DNA of 64,000 nucleotides from Clostridiales bacterium (GCA_017561715.1 JAFZBN010000017.1:1-64000); one strand, 5' to 3'; counted from the first letter of the stretch, positions 44,314 through 53,533 are shown. Numbers and translations are program-made. Notes: generated by a model from the letters alone, not told the origin.

Positions 44314-45201
44314 TTATAGATAATCGAGAAGCTTCTGGATACGGTGATTCATGCCGGACTTACTGATCGGCGGGTCCATGAGACGGCCGAGCTCCGTAAG
44401 GGACAGACCCGGGTTGTCGATGTGGATCTTCGCGACCTCGAGAAGTTCTTTCGGAATGCGATTCGCTTTGTCGGACGCAAGGAGCTTTTCAAGCTGCTTC
44501 GTTCTTCTCGCGCTGGCTTCGGACTGCTGCTTCACCGTCCATGTATCGAGATTGACACTTCGTGAGACCATGCCGTTGACGTCGTGCTGCGCGCGGATAT
44601 TCTGCAGTTCCATCATCTGATTGACTGCACCGAGGATGACCAGAAAATCGCAGATCTCGTCATGCTTTTTGAAGTAGATCGCCCAGGTCACGTCCGAAAC
44701 GCGCGTCATCGGCCGGATGTTTTCCGCGTGCATCAGAAGCACGAGCATCTTCACAAAAGCGTCGGTCTTGCAGAGGATCTCGATCCTGTATGTCTTATTC
44801 GGATCGCTCATGGATCCTCTCGCGAGAAAAGCGCCTTTCATCATGGCTCTACGGAGGCTCTCCGAGGAAGATATCTTATCGGTGATCGTATCCGGCATGA
44901 GATAATCCGTGATGAAAGATTCGAACTCCGTCGCCTCGAAAAGCACCTCAAAGACACTTCCGCCTCTTCTGCCGACCTTATTCGGGCCCTCGGCAGAAAG
45001 TCCGGTGCCGCTCATCTTCGCGTCACGGACGAGTCTTTTTGCCGTATCTTCCGTTGTGCAGAGAACTCGCACCAGATTCTTTTCGTAATCGCAGTCATAG
45101 CCTGTACATAGACAAACGGCCGCCATTTCAGCGGCCCATTCCTCTTCAGACTTATACGAACACTTAAGTATCTGCTCTTTGACGCTCTGCGTATATGTCA
45201 T
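44314..45201 (-). CDS. whiA: DNA-binding protein WhiA
   Basis: 295 residues. The N-terminal LAGLIDADG-like domain (KGAFLARGSMSDPNKTYRIEI, RGGSVFEV) is followed by a C-terminal sporulation-regulator helix-turn-helix (LTELGRLMDPPISKSGMNHRIQKL). WhiA is a conserved regulator in Gram-positives, involved in cell division and sporulation control in different groups. It overlaps the rapZ stop by 4 nt. In many relatives yvcK lies between these two genes; it is missing here. Confidence 0.95.
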   Translation of the reverse strand: MTYTQSVKEQILKCSYKSEEEWAAEMAAVCLCTGYDCDYEKNLVRVLCTTEDTAKRLVRDAKMSGTGLSAEGPNKVGRRGGSVFEVLFEATEFESFITDYLMPDTITDKISSSESLRRAMMKGAFLARGSMSDPNKTYRIEILCKTDAFVKMLVLLMHAENIRPMTRVSDVTWAIYFKKHDEICDFLVILGAVNQMMELQNIRAQHDVNGMVSRSVNLDTWTVKQQSEASARRTKQLEKLLASDKANRIPKELLEVAKIHIDNPGLSLTELGRLMDPPISKSGMNHRIQKLLDYL

Positions 45202-46097
45202 GCTTTCTTTTCCTCAGGCGGGAAGTAACGCGGATCCTTGTCGATATCACGATGGTGAATGGATACGCGGAAACCCTTTTCTTTCAGGCCTTCATAGAGT
45301 CGCTCGGCCATATAAACGGAACGGTGACGACCGCCGGTGCAGCCGACGCCGACGGAAAGACGGGCCTTACCTTCACGGATATAGAACGGGATCGAGAAGC
45401 AAAGAAGATCCATCATCTTCACATAGTACTGTTCGGTCTCGTCATGTTCTTCCAGGAAATCGATGATCGCCTGATCCTTACCGCAGAGCATCTTCAGCTC
45501 CGGAATATAGAACGGGTTCGGCAGGAAACGCACATCGCAGGTGACGTCGCTGTCGCCCGGGATACCGTACTTAAATCCGAACGACTCGATATGGATATCC
45601 ATCGTGCTCTGATCTTCGACTTCGATGATGTTCAGGATCTCTTCACGAAGCGCGGAAAGCGTGATCAGGGACGTGTCGATGATGTGTGTCGCGCGGGCGC
45701 GGATACCACGCATGAGATTGCGCTCCTTTTCGATCGCCTCAACGAGCGAAAGGCCTGCGGAAAGCGGGTGCTTTCTTCTGGTCTGACGGTAACGGCTTAC
45801 CAGAACATTGTCGTTCGCCTCAAGGAAGATGATGCGGTACGGGCATCCGAGGTTCTTGATCTCGGTCATCGCTTTGCCGAAACCCTTCAGATACTCGTTA
45901 CTTCTAACGTCAACAACGAATGCCAGTTTATCGATGGCGAAACCTTCGCCGCCCTGTCCTTTGATGAACGTACGGACGAGTTCCGGAAGGACCATCGGCG
46001 GGAGATTATCGATACAGAAATATCCCTGGTCCTCCAAGATGTTTGCCGCCTGGCTCTTTCCGGCGCCGGACATTCCGGTGAGAATGATCAGATCCAT
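45198..46097 (-). CDS. rapZ: RNase adapter / nucleotide-binding protein RapZ
   Basis: 299 residues. The N-terminal P-loop (TGMSGAGKSQAANILEDQGYFCIDNLP) and the C-terminal domain with GCTGGRHRSVYMAE define RapZ/YvcJ. In Firmicutes it binds GTP and is linked to competence and UDP-GlcNAc metabolism; the RNA-adapter role is known from enterics. GGAGG lies 6 nt before the ATG. It sits between murB and whiA in the common hprK-murB-rapZ-whiA order. Confidence 0.95.
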   Translation of the reverse strand: MDLIILTGMSGAGKSQAANILEDQGYFCIDNLPPMVLPELVRTFIKGQGGEGFAIDKLAFVVDVRSNEYLKGFGKAMTEIKNLGCPYRIIFLEANDNVLVSRYRQTRRKHPLSAGLSLVEAIEKERNLMRGIRARATHIIDTSLITLSALREEILNIIEVEDQSTMDIHIESFGFKYGIPGDSDVTCDVRFLPNPFYIPELKMLCGKDQAIIDFLEEHDETEQYYVKMMDLLCFSIPFYIREGKARLSVGVGCTGGRHRSVYMAERLYEGLKEKGFRVSIHHRDIDKDPRYFPPEEKKA

Positions 46098-46113
46098 GTA
46101 TTTCCTCCTGCCG

Positions 46114-47079
46114 TCAGTTAAATCCTCGTCCGATGAAACGGACTTCGCGTGTAAGTTCTACTCCGAATTTCTCACGGATCGTCGCCTGAATATGGGAAAC
46201 CAGCGCGTCGATATCCGCGGCGGTCGCGTTTCCCGTATTAATGACGAAACCCGCGTGCTTTTCCGAGACCTGAGCGCCTCCGATCGAAAAGCCTTTGAGC
46301 CCCGCCTGTTCGATCAGGGCTCCCGTATAGTATCCCGTCGGCCGCTTGAACATGCTTCCCGCGCTCGGGAAGTTCAGCGGCTGGGATTTCGTTCTTTTCT
46401 CCGTATATGTGCGGATCTGTGCCTGGATCTCATCGATGTTTCCGCGGCGAAGTTTCAGCACCGCCTCGGCAACGATCCCGCCCTTGATCATAAAGACGCT
46501 GGAACGGTATCCGAGAGCAAGATCCTCTTTCTTCCAGGAAATCACTTCCCCGGAAGGAGATATCGAGATTACTTTTTCCAGGACCTCCGACATGTCGTGG
46601 TCATAGGCACCTGCGTTCATGAATACCGCACCGCCGAGAGAACCCGGAATGCCGGATGCGAATTCAAGGCCGGTCAGTCCCGCTTTTGCGGCATAGGATG
46701 AAAGTTTCGTAAGAAGCGTTCCCGCGGAAGCACGGATCAAAACACAGTCGGGATCCTGCGGATCCTCTTCCGATGTGATCTCCGAAAACTTCTCGCCCAG
46801 CCGGATCACCAGTCCGTCGATGCCCTCATCGGAAACGACGATATTGGAACCGTTACCCATGAGGAAATAAGGCATCCCCACGGAATCGGAAGCCGAAAGA
46901 AGCGCGACGAGTTCTTTTGTATTCGAAGGCTCGGCATAGACCTGCGCAGGTCCGCCTACACGAAAAGACGTGTGCGGCTTCATCATTTCCTCGAAACGAA
47001 GTTCCGAAGAAAGCTGTGCCATTTCTGCCTCTTCAAGCTTTTTCTTAAATGCCTCGACCGTGCTGTTGTCCACTCTCAT
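46114..47079 (-). CDS. murB: UDP-N-acetylenolpyruvoylglucosamine reductase
   Basis: FAD- and NADPH-dependent reductase making UDP-MurNAc for peptidoglycan. 321 residues, type II by length. Motifs: HTSFRVGGPAQVYAEP, FLMGNGSNIVVSDEG, the FAD-binding GIPGSLGGAVFMNAGAYDHDMS and SAGSMFKRPTGYYTGALIEQAGLKG with the catalytic serine. An extra charged N-terminal segment of about 25 residues precedes the domain. GGGGG lies about 12 nt upstream of the ATG. Confidence 0.95.
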   Translation of the reverse strand: MRVDNSTVEAFKKKLEEAEMAQLSSELRFEEMMKPHTSFRVGGPAQVYAEPSNTKELVALLSASDSVGMPYFLMGNGSNIVVSDEGIDGLVIRLGEKFSEITSEEDPQDPDCVLIRASAGTLLTKLSSYAAKAGLTGLEFASGIPGSLGGAVFMNAGAYDHDMSEVLEKVISISPSGEVISWKKEDLALGYRSSVFMIKGGIVAEAVLKLRRGNIDEIQAQIRTYTEKRTKSQPLNFPSAGSMFKRPTGYYTGALIEQAGLKGFSIGGAQVSEKHAGFVINTGNATAADIDALVSHIQATIREKFGVELTREVRFIGRGFN

Positions 47080-47098
47080 GAATGCTTCTATCCCCCGA

Positions 47099-48031
47099 TC
47101 AGTCTGCGTTCAGCCCGCCCGGAAATACGCGGGTGACCAGATCTTTTGCGGCGTTATAGCCCATCTTCTTAACACGGTAGTTGATCGCTGCCGCTTCGAC
47201 GATGATGGCCAGGTTACGACCGGGTCCTACGGGGATCGTGATCGAAGGCACCTTGATGCCGAGGATATCCGTCGTCTCATCGGTGATACCGAGTCGGTCA
47301 TATGTCTTCTTCTCATCCCAAAGTTCGAGGTTGATAACGAAGTCGATGTTCTCCTGAAGTTTAACGGAAGATACACCGTACAGTTCTTTTACGTCGAGAA
47401 TACCGATACCGCGGATCTCGATAAGGTGTCGGATGACTTCCGGAGCCCGGCCCAGAAGCGTCGTTTCGGAAACTCTTCTGATCTCGACCTGATCGTCCGC
47501 GATCAAGCGGTGACCACGTTTAACGATCTCGAGCGCCGTCTCGGATTTACCTACGCCGCTTTCACCTAAGATCAGGATACCTTCACCGTTTACTTCGACG
47601 AGTACGCCGTGCATCGAAATGCGGGGAGCAAGTTCGACATTGAGATATTTGACCAGCGAACTCATGAACTCACTGGTTTTCTGATATGTTCGAAGTACCG
47701 GTATCTTCGCGTTTTCCGCTACCTTGATGAGTTCCTCGTGTGCCACGTGATTTCTCGTCAGGATCAGGCACGGGATCTTCTTCTCGAAAAGCGCCGCCAG
47801 ACGTTCTTCTCTCTGCTCCGATGTCAGTTTATCGAGGAACGCGTGCTCCATGTTGCCGATCAGCTGGATTCGGTCAGGACCGAAGTGATCGTAATAACCC
47901 GCAAGCTGCAGGCCCGGACGAGTTACGTCAGCCACGTGGATACGAACCTTTTCGATATCCTCAGGCGCATAAATGACCTCCAGTTCGAAGGACTTGATGA
48001 TCTCTGTCAGAAAAACGCTTGAATACGGCAT
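47099..48031 (-). CDS. hprK: HPr kinase/phosphorylase
   Basis: Phosphorylates and dephosphorylates HPr at serine in answer to sugar status, central to carbon catabolite control in Gram-positives. 310 residues. Walker A GESGVGKSE near residue 156, a downstream DDQVEI, and the HprK signature EIRGIGILDVKELYG. The N-terminal domain (about 1-130) is normal. GGAGG lies 8 nt before the ATG. Neither ptsH nor crh is in the window. First gene of the hprK-murB-rapZ-whiA run. Confidence 0.96.
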   Translation of the reverse strand: MPYSSVFLTEIIKSFELEVIYAPEDIEKVRIHVADVTRPGLQLAGYYDHFGPDRIQLIGNMEHAFLDKLTSEQREERLAALFEKKIPCLILTRNHVAHEELIKVAENAKIPVLRTYQKTSEFMSSLVKYLNVELAPRISMHGVLVEVNGEGILILGESGVGKSETALEIVKRGHRLIADDQVEIRRVSETTLLGRAPEVIRHLIEIRGIGILDVKELYGVSSVKLQENIDFVINLELWDEKKTYDRLGITDETTDILGIKVPSITIPVGPGRNLAIIVEAAAINYRVKKMGYNAAKDLVTRVFPGGLNAD

Positions 48032-48082
48032 AGCGTGCTCCTCCGTCAGTAAAAATGCATATATATTATTCTATACCATAAT

Positions 48083-48240
48083 GCTTCAAAAAAGTATCTC
48101 TTTCAGACATTTCAATAAGCAGAGCAAAAAGAATATCTCTCCTGCGACTCAAACAGTTTGCTTACGCAAAACTCGTCGCCTGCGAGATTTCATTTTTGCT
48201 CTTGCTCACTTCAAATCGCAGGAGATACTTTTTTCGAAGC
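48083..48240. repeat. Large palindromic element, copy 2
   Basis: Imperfect inverted repeat of about 158 nt centred on 48161. Outer arms are GCTTC plus AAAAAAGTATCTC (48088-48100) with GAGATACTTTTTT (48222-48234); middle arms GAGCAAAAA with TTTTTGCTC; and a 36-nt core at 48144-48179 closed by GCGAC/GTCGC. The core is the exact reverse complement of 36235-36270. It lies between divergent hprK and the kinase gene. Confidence 0.85.
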
Positions 48241-48334
48241 GGAGATAAATGAGGAGGATACATTTTTACTGACGCTGTGCGCTACGCGCATTTGTCTGTT
48301 ACCATATAGGAAGTGATTGATAAGGAGTGCGGAT

Positions 48335-48829
48335 ATGAGGAAGCTGGTCATTCTAAGAGGAAATTCAGGGAGCGGCAAATCGACTGTCGCGAAGGAACTT
48401 CAGAGCATACTTGGAAACAATACCATGCTCATCTCGCAGGACATGGTCAGGCGGGAGATACTCAAGGTAAGTGACGGCAAGGACACGAAGGCGCTTCCCC
48501 TTCTGAAGCAGTTATTGCGATATGGTTATGATCACAGCGAGGTCGTGATTCTCGAGGGGATCATGGTGGCTGACTGGTACCGCCCGCTCTTTGAACTGGC
48601 CGTCTCCCTGTACGGAGAAGATGTCTACGCATACTACTTTGACCTTCCGTTCGAAGAGACCGTAAAACGGCATAAGACAAGAACCAAGGCCGGTTCTTTT
48701 GGCGAAGAAGCCATGAAAGAATGGTGGGTCGAAAAAGATTACTCCGATGTCTTAAATGAATCAAAGATCCCCGAAGAACTGAGTAAAGAAAACATCGTCA
48801 AGATGATCCTCAACCACATCTCCCGTTAA
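48335..48829 (+). CDS. Small P-loop kinase (AAA_33/zeta-toxin-like)
   Basis: 164 residues. Walker A LRGNSGSGKST near residue 6, then MLISQDMVRREIL, VILEGIM in the Walker B position and a lid region with RHKTRTKAGSFGEE. These features fit small polynucleotide or antibiotic kinase-like ATPases of the AAA_33 group. A zeta toxin label is not justified because the UDP-GlcNAc site and an antitoxin gene are not seen. AAGGAG lies 7 nt before the ATG at 48335. It is monocistronic, flanked by palindromic sequences on both sides. Confidence 0.78.
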   Translation: MRKLVILRGNSGSGKSTVAKELQSILGNNTMLISQDMVRREILKVSDGKDTKALPLLKQLLRYGYDHSEVVILEGIMVADWYRPLFELAVSLYGEDVYAYYFDLPFEETVKRHKTRTKAGSFGEEAMKEWWVEKDYSDVLNESKIPEELSKENIVKMILNHISR

Positions 48830-48854
48830 TGCCATGAAAGCAGGAAAAGGGCCA

Positions 48855-48914
48855 CGAAGATTCGCTCAGCTTTCGCTGTTTTTGACACTTGAGCGAGCAT
48901 TCAGCGAATCTTCG
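48855..48914. repeat. Intergenic inverted repeat, third palindromic locus
   Basis: CGAAGATTCGCT (48855-48866) and AGCGAATCTTCG (48903-48914) form a 12-bp stem with a 36-nt loop that itself has short pairings. It lies between converging genes. General style resembles the two larger palindromes, but the sequence differs. Confidence 0.6.
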
Positions 48915-48927
48915 CCGGGCCGGTCGC

Positions 48928-48962
48928 AAAAAAATCCCCCCACAGCTTTCGCCGCAGGGGAA
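48928..48962 (-). terminator. Terminator of the EF-G-like gene
   Basis: On the minus strand CCCCTGCGGC and GCTGTGGGGG pair fully if G-T pairs are counted, with a GAAA tetraloop, followed by a run of seven Ts. Confidence 0.85.
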
Positions 48963-48992
48963 TCTTTCATCTCATAGCTTGATATTCTACGA

Positions 48993-51074
48993 TCACTCGT
49001 CGTCGGACAGGAATGCTTTTCTTGCCTCGATGACTTTTGCCTGAACATCGCCCGGAGCCTGCTCGTAGCGAGCGTGCTCGATGGTGTACCAGCCACGGCC
49101 CTGTGTCATGGACTTAAGGTCTGTAGCGTAAGTCGCCATTTCAGATGTCGGGACTTCGCAGTTAATGACGGAACCGGTCTCGTCACTGTCAATACCCATG
49201 ATGCGGCCACGACGCTTGTTCATGTCGCCCATGATATCACCCTGCTTATCCTCAGGAATGTGAACGGATACTGTGCTGATCGGCTCAAGGAGAACCGGGT
49301 TGGCAGCAGCCATACCTGCCTTGAAAGCGAGGTTAGCAGCGATCTTAAATGCCATTTCCGAGGAGTCTACATCGTGGTAAGAACCATCGACGAGAGTTGC
49401 CTTGAGGTTAACTACCGGGAACGCACCGAGAATACCCTTCTTAACTGCATCCTGGAGACCCTTTTCAACTGCCGGGAAGAAGTTCTTCGGAACGGCGCCG
49501 CCGAATACGTTCTCTTCGAATACGAGTTCTTCGGAATCTGTCGGCTCAAACTCGATCCATACGTCACCGTACTGACCGTGACCACCGGACTGTTTCTTGT
49601 GCTTACCCTGAACCTTGACCTTCTTGCGGATCGCTTCACGGTAAGGAACACGAGGCTCTTCGAGGTCAGCGTCTACGTTGAACTTGCTCTTGAGCTTACT
49701 CTTGAGAACGGAGATCTCCTGCTCACCGAGACCGGAGATGACCATCTGCTTGGTCTCTGCGTTATTAACAACTGTAAATACCGGATCCTCATCCTTCAGT
49801 TTGTTAAGACCGGACATGATCTTATCTTCTTCACCTCTTGCCTTCGGGACGATACCCATGGAAAGACACGGTGTCGGGAAGTTGATCTTTGTCAGAGTTA
49901 CGATACGGGACTTGTCGCAGAGAGTATCGTTTGTCTGTGTGATAACGAGTTTCGCGACAGCACCGATATCACCGGCAACGACCTTATCCGTCGGGATCTG
50001 CTTCTTACCAACCATGAAGAACAGACCACCAAGACGCTCTTCCTTTTCTTTTACCGCGTTATAAACGGTGGAGTTACTCTTCATAACACCCGCATAAACA
50101 CGGAAGAGGGAGATACGGCCTACGAACGGGTCAGCGATCGTCTTAAATACGAATGCCGCGAGCGGATCGTTCTCATTACATACGATCGTGAGCTTCTCGC
50201 CATCCGGTGTTTCACCTTCTTGCGGCGGCTTAGTGGAAGCCGGCGGTGTATCCTTGGAAAGGCAGTTCATCAGGAACTCAACGCCCCAGTTCTTATAAGC
50301 GGATCCGCAGTAGATCGGGTGCAGAACGCCGTCAGCAAATCCGGCATGTACGCCACGACGGAACTCGTCCTCTGTGAACGGCTCGCCTGCGAAATACTTC
50401 TCCATGAGTTCTTCATCGCTCTCAGCAACTACTTCGTTGATCTTGTCCTGAAGTTCAACTACACGATCTTCGAATTCTGCCGGAAGCGGGATCTCTGTCT
50501 GAGCGCCTGTCTTCTCGTCGAGAGTAAAAGCGCGCTTATTCATAACGTCTACGATACCCGTCATCTTATCGCCGGTCATGATCGGCAGGGAAAGCGGGAT
50601 AACGCCACGGCCGTAACGAGTCATCATACGGGAAACAACGCCCTCGAAGTCTGCGTTCGGTTCGTCCATACGGTTAAGGAAGAAAAGGAAAGGAACCTTT
50701 CTCTTATTCAGTAAGCGGATCGCCTTCTCGGAACCTACGGAAGTACCGCCCTTTGCGCTGATAACTACGATCGCGCTGCCTGCTACACGAATACCGGCCA
50801 TCGTCTCACCGAGAAAATCGAAATCACCGGGGGTGTCGATGAGATTCATCTTCGTGTTCTTCCACTCACATGCCGCTACGGATGTGTTAAGGGAAATCTG
50901 ACGCTTGATCTCTTCCGGGTCAAAGTCCAGTGCGGTGTTACCATCTGCCGAACGTCCGAGACGGTCGATGGCTTTACCACAAAAGAGCATCGCCTCAGCA
51001 AGCGCTGTCTTACCAGATCCGCCATGGCCCAGAAGCGCGATGTTACGGATCTTGTCTGCCGAATAATTGGTCAT
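48993..51074 (-). CDS. Elongation factor G-like GTPase (EF-G paralogue)
   Basis: 693-residue translational GTPase with all five EF-G domains. It is a paralogue, not canonical FusA: the P-loop reads GHGGSGKT rather than AHxDAGKTT, G3 reads DTPGDFDF with Asp84 where the catalytic His normally stands, and G4 is LNRMDEP. The later domains keep HGQYGDVWIEF and MGDMNKRRGRIMGI. Such proteins (PRK12740 type) occur beside true EF-G in many Clostridia; proposed roles vary and the function here is unknown. It has its own terminator, and a TATAAT at 51110-51115 upstream serves as a likely promoter. rpsL, rpsG and tuf are absent, also unlike fusA context. Confidence 0.9.
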   Translation of the reverse strand: MTNYSADKIRNIALLGHGGSGKTALAEAMLFCGKAIDRLGRSADGNTALDFDPEEIKRQISLNTSVAACEWKNTKMNLIDTPGDFDFLGETMAGIRVAGSAIVVISAKGGTSVGSEKAIRLLNKRKVPFLFFLNRMDEPNADFEGVVSRMMTRYGRGVIPLSLPIMTGDKMTGIVDVMNKRAFTLDEKTGAQTEIPLPAEFEDRVVELQDKINEVVAESDEELMEKYFAGEPFTEDEFRRGVHAGFADGVLHPIYCGSAYKNWGVEFLMNCLSKDTPPASTKPPQEGETPDGEKLTIVCNENDPLAAFVFKTIADPFVGRISLFRVYAGVMKSNSTVYNAVKEKEERLGGLFFMVGKKQIPTDKVVAGDIGAVAKLVITQTNDTLCDKSRIVTLTKINFPTPCLSMGIVPKARGEEDKIMSGLNKLKDEDPVFTVVNNAETKQMVISGLGEQEISVLKSKLKSKFNVDADLEEPRVPYREAIRKKVKVQGKHKKQSGGHGQYGDVWIEFEPTDSEELVFEENVFGGAVPKNFFPAVEKGLQDAVKKGILGAFPVVNLKATLVDGSYHDVDSSEMAFKIAANLAFKAGMAAANPVLLEPISTVSVHIPEDKQGDIMGDMNKRRGRIMGIDSDETGSVINCEVPTSEMATYATDLKSMTQGRGWYTIEHARYEQAPGDVQAKVIEARKAFLSDDE

Positions 51075-51222
51075 GTATTCGTCCTCCTAATTCAAACTCT
51101 AATGGGACTATTATAACCGATATCAGTATCAATATCCACAAAAACTTTCATAAACTACAAAAGTTTTTTGTGATACTTAACGGCATTTTTATTTGCGAAT
51201 TCTGGTTTTCTTTTCCCGCATG

Positions 51223-51256
51223 AAAAGGGCCGTTCCCGGATACCCGGAAACAGCCC
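51223..51256 (-). terminator. Terminator of the coiled-coil gene
   Basis: GGGCCGTTCCCGG (51227-51239) and CCGGAAACAGCCC (51244-51256) form a 13-bp stem with a 4-nt loop (two G-U pairs), then TTTT on the minus strand. Confidence 0.9.
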
Positions 51257-51298
51257 CTCTTAACTGCTGAATTGGTTGAAATACCTGCGTTTGAGCGA

Positions 51299-53362
51299 TT
51301 ACTCTTCCTCGACGTTTCTTTCGAAGATCATGATCACGCGGTCTTCCTTGATGGAAACGGAACTTTGCGACAGGGACATGCTCTCACCGCCCATGGTCGC
51401 CTGCAGCTTACCGCCTTCGTCGTTGACCATGCTGTGGAGTCTCCATCCGCCGGCTGCCTTTGTCGCGAGGATCTCGGCGATACGCTCGGAGTTGACTTCA
51501 CCGTTCGGAAGATGCGGAACTACGACTACGGAATATTCCTTCATGCCATCCGCGATCGCGACAGCGCCACCGCCGACCGGCATATTGTCGATACGATCCT
51601 GCATTTTCTTAATGGTCTTCTGCATCTCGTTCAGCTGCTTCTCAAGTTCTTCCTTCGACTTTGCCATTTCTGCCAGCTCACTTTCCTTCTTCTTTAACTC
51701 ATCCTGAAGTTTGCCCTTCTCACTTTCGGAAAGCGCGGCATCCTTCAATGCAACAGCTCTCTTCTCAGCCTTCAGGATCAATTCCTGAGCTTCGACTTCT
51801 GCCAGTTTCTTCGCGATCTTCGAATCGGCGATGATCGCCTTGGCATTATCAAGATCTGTCTGAAGAGCAGCGATCTGAGATTCAAATGTGCTCTTGCTCT
51901 GCTCCTGCTCTTTGGCCATCTTCGCGATATCGGATTCCAAAGCGGCTTTCTGCTTGGCGATTATGTCACAGCTTGCTCTGGCCTCAGATGTCAGTTTATT
52001 CTTCTCCGCCTCGGCATCAGAAATGGCTTTCTTCGCCTGCTCCATCATCTGGGAGGCTTCTTTTTCCATCTTCTCTTTTTCCTGCTGGGCAGAACCGAGA
52101 AGCTGTGCCGTCTCTGCGTCTACGCGCTCTTTTTCTTTCTGGGAGTTCTCGAGGTCGGCCTTCGCCTGAGCGGCGGCAGACTCGATCTGCGCCTGCGTCT
52201 CTGCGATCATGCGATCTCTTTCCGCGGCGGTCTCTGTGAGGATCCTCTCGTTTTCTTTCTGGGCTTCACCGATGATCCGGGCACTTTCGGTCTCCGCTTC
52301 TTTCTTCAAAGCTTCGACCTGTGCATCCAGATTCTCTTTCTCCTGAGCTACAGTCTCATACTGCTGCTGTGTCTCATAGAGAGCTGCCTGCATACGCTGG
52401 CAATCTTCTTCGAGGCCCTGTCTTTGTGACTGGACTTTTTCGACCTCGGCCATGATGCGCTGGGCTTCCGCCACATACGCCTGCATTTCCGAATCGGCCT
52501 GTTTCTTTGTATTTTCTACTTCTGCCAGGACCTGCTGGGCTTCCGCAAGAGCAGCTGCTTTTGCCTGTTCACCTTCTGCGATGGCAGCGGCCTTTGCTTC
52601 TTCACCTTCCTGGAGTTTCTTACGAGAAGTTTCTTCCGCCTCAGCCTCGAGTTTTCTTCTGGCTTCATCGTAATCGGTCCTCATCTCGTTCAAGGATTTT
52701 TCCATTTCCTTCAACTCTTTTTCAGCCTGATCACGATGTGCCATTGCATCCTTAGCGGCTGCTTCGGCGATCTGCGCCTCATCCAGAAGCTGTTGTCTTC
52801 TGGCCATGGCATCTTTATATTCTTTCTGAACCTGCACAGCGAGCTGTTCTGTCTCTTTCTGTGCACTCAAGAGGATAGCTTCCTGCTCTTTTTTCGCCTG
52901 AGCGATCATAGCCTCGCGCTCAGACTGCGCTTCTTTCAGCGCTTCCTCGCGAAGTCTTGCTTTCTCCGCCTTCAGATCTCCCTGACGCTTCTTTTCGATC
53001 TCGACCTGTTCTCTGACCTCGGCCAGTTCCTTCTCGAGTTGTTTACGCTCATCCAGGGCACGCTTTCTGATCTCCACATACTCGGTCTCGATACGAAGTT
53101 TCTCGGACTCGAGCTGCTGATTCAGCGTTTCGATCTCACGCTGATTGCGATTCTTCATTTCCGCGATAATTTTTTCCTCTTCGGAGCGTTTTTGCTCTAC
53201 ACGTGCACTCGCTTCCTGCTCACTTCGCTTGATGTTCGCACTGGCTTCTTCCCTTGCGGCATCCTCACCTTCACGAGCGGCTTTTTGGAAATCGTACTTA
53301 CACATGAAGCAACGCGCAACGTTATCACCCATCATAACGCCACATACAGGACACTTCTTCAT
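51299..53362 (-). CDS. Zinc-ribbon, long coiled-coil protein with DUF4177-like C terminus
   Basis: 687 residues. An N-terminal zinc ribbon (CPVCG...CFMC, about 4-22) is followed by a very long, near-continuous coiled coil (about 30-600, heptads rich in Glu/Lys/Ala/Gln), with Ala-rich stretches. A compact C-terminal domain (about 610-687, YSVVVVPHL...LATKAAGGWRLHSMVNDEGG) resembles DUF4177. No membrane segment or signal peptide. The length suggests a cytoskeletal or scaffold role; this is inference. AGGAG precedes the ATG at 53362; the frame is open to 53377. A TATAAT-like box lies about 40 bp upstream. It is the first of several adjacent zinc-ribbon proteins. Confidence 0.78.
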   Translation of the reverse strand: MKKCPVCGVMMGDNVARCFMCKYDFQKAAREGEDAAREEASANIKRSEQEASARVEQKRSEEEKIIAEMKNRNQREIETLNQQLESEKLRIETEYVEIRKRALDERKQLEKELAEVREQVEIEKKRQGDLKAEKARLREEALKEAQSEREAMIAQAKKEQEAILLSAQKETEQLAVQVQKEYKDAMARRQQLLDEAQIAEAAAKDAMAHRDQAEKELKEMEKSLNEMRTDYDEARRKLEAEAEETSRKKLQEGEEAKAAAIAEGEQAKAAALAEAQQVLAEVENTKKQADSEMQAYVAEAQRIMAEVEKVQSQRQGLEEDCQRMQAALYETQQQYETVAQEKENLDAQVEALKKEAETESARIIGEAQKENERILTETAAERDRMIAETQAQIESAAAQAKADLENSQKEKERVDAETAQLLGSAQQEKEKMEKEASQMMEQAKKAISDAEAEKNKLTSEARASCDIIAKQKAALESDIAKMAKEQEQSKSTFESQIAALQTDLDNAKAIIADSKIAKKLAEVEAQELILKAEKRAVALKDAALSESEKGKLQDELKKKESELAEMAKSKEELEKQLNEMQKTIKKMQDRIDNMPVGGGAVAIADGMKEYSVVVVPHLPNGEVNSERIAEILATKAAGGWRLHSMVNDEGGKLQATMGGESMSLSQSSVSIKEDRVIMIFERNVEEE

Positions 53363-53476
53363 CGCTATTCTCCTCATTGCATGAATTGTAAAAACAATTA
53401 TACAACGATTTTAGATTTTTTTCATTCGTTCTTGGCGAATTTCACAATAAATTGACAAAGATTTTTCATAAAAAGC

Positions 53477-53508
53477 AAACAACAGGGCCGCTGTGACCCT
53501 GTTGTTTT
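53477..53508. terminator. Terminator between zinc-ribbon genes
   Basis: AACAACAGGG and CCCTGTTGTT form a 10-bp stem around a 9-nt loop; T runs flank both sides. It ends the gene at 53534. Confidence 0.85.
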
Positions 53509-53533
53509 AGTGCGTTTAAGACGTTCTTGTGTT

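Noticed and set aside
48335..48829. Zeta toxin of a toxin-antitoxin pair
   Set aside because: Only the P-loop kinase fold is shared; no antitoxin gene and flanks are palindromes.
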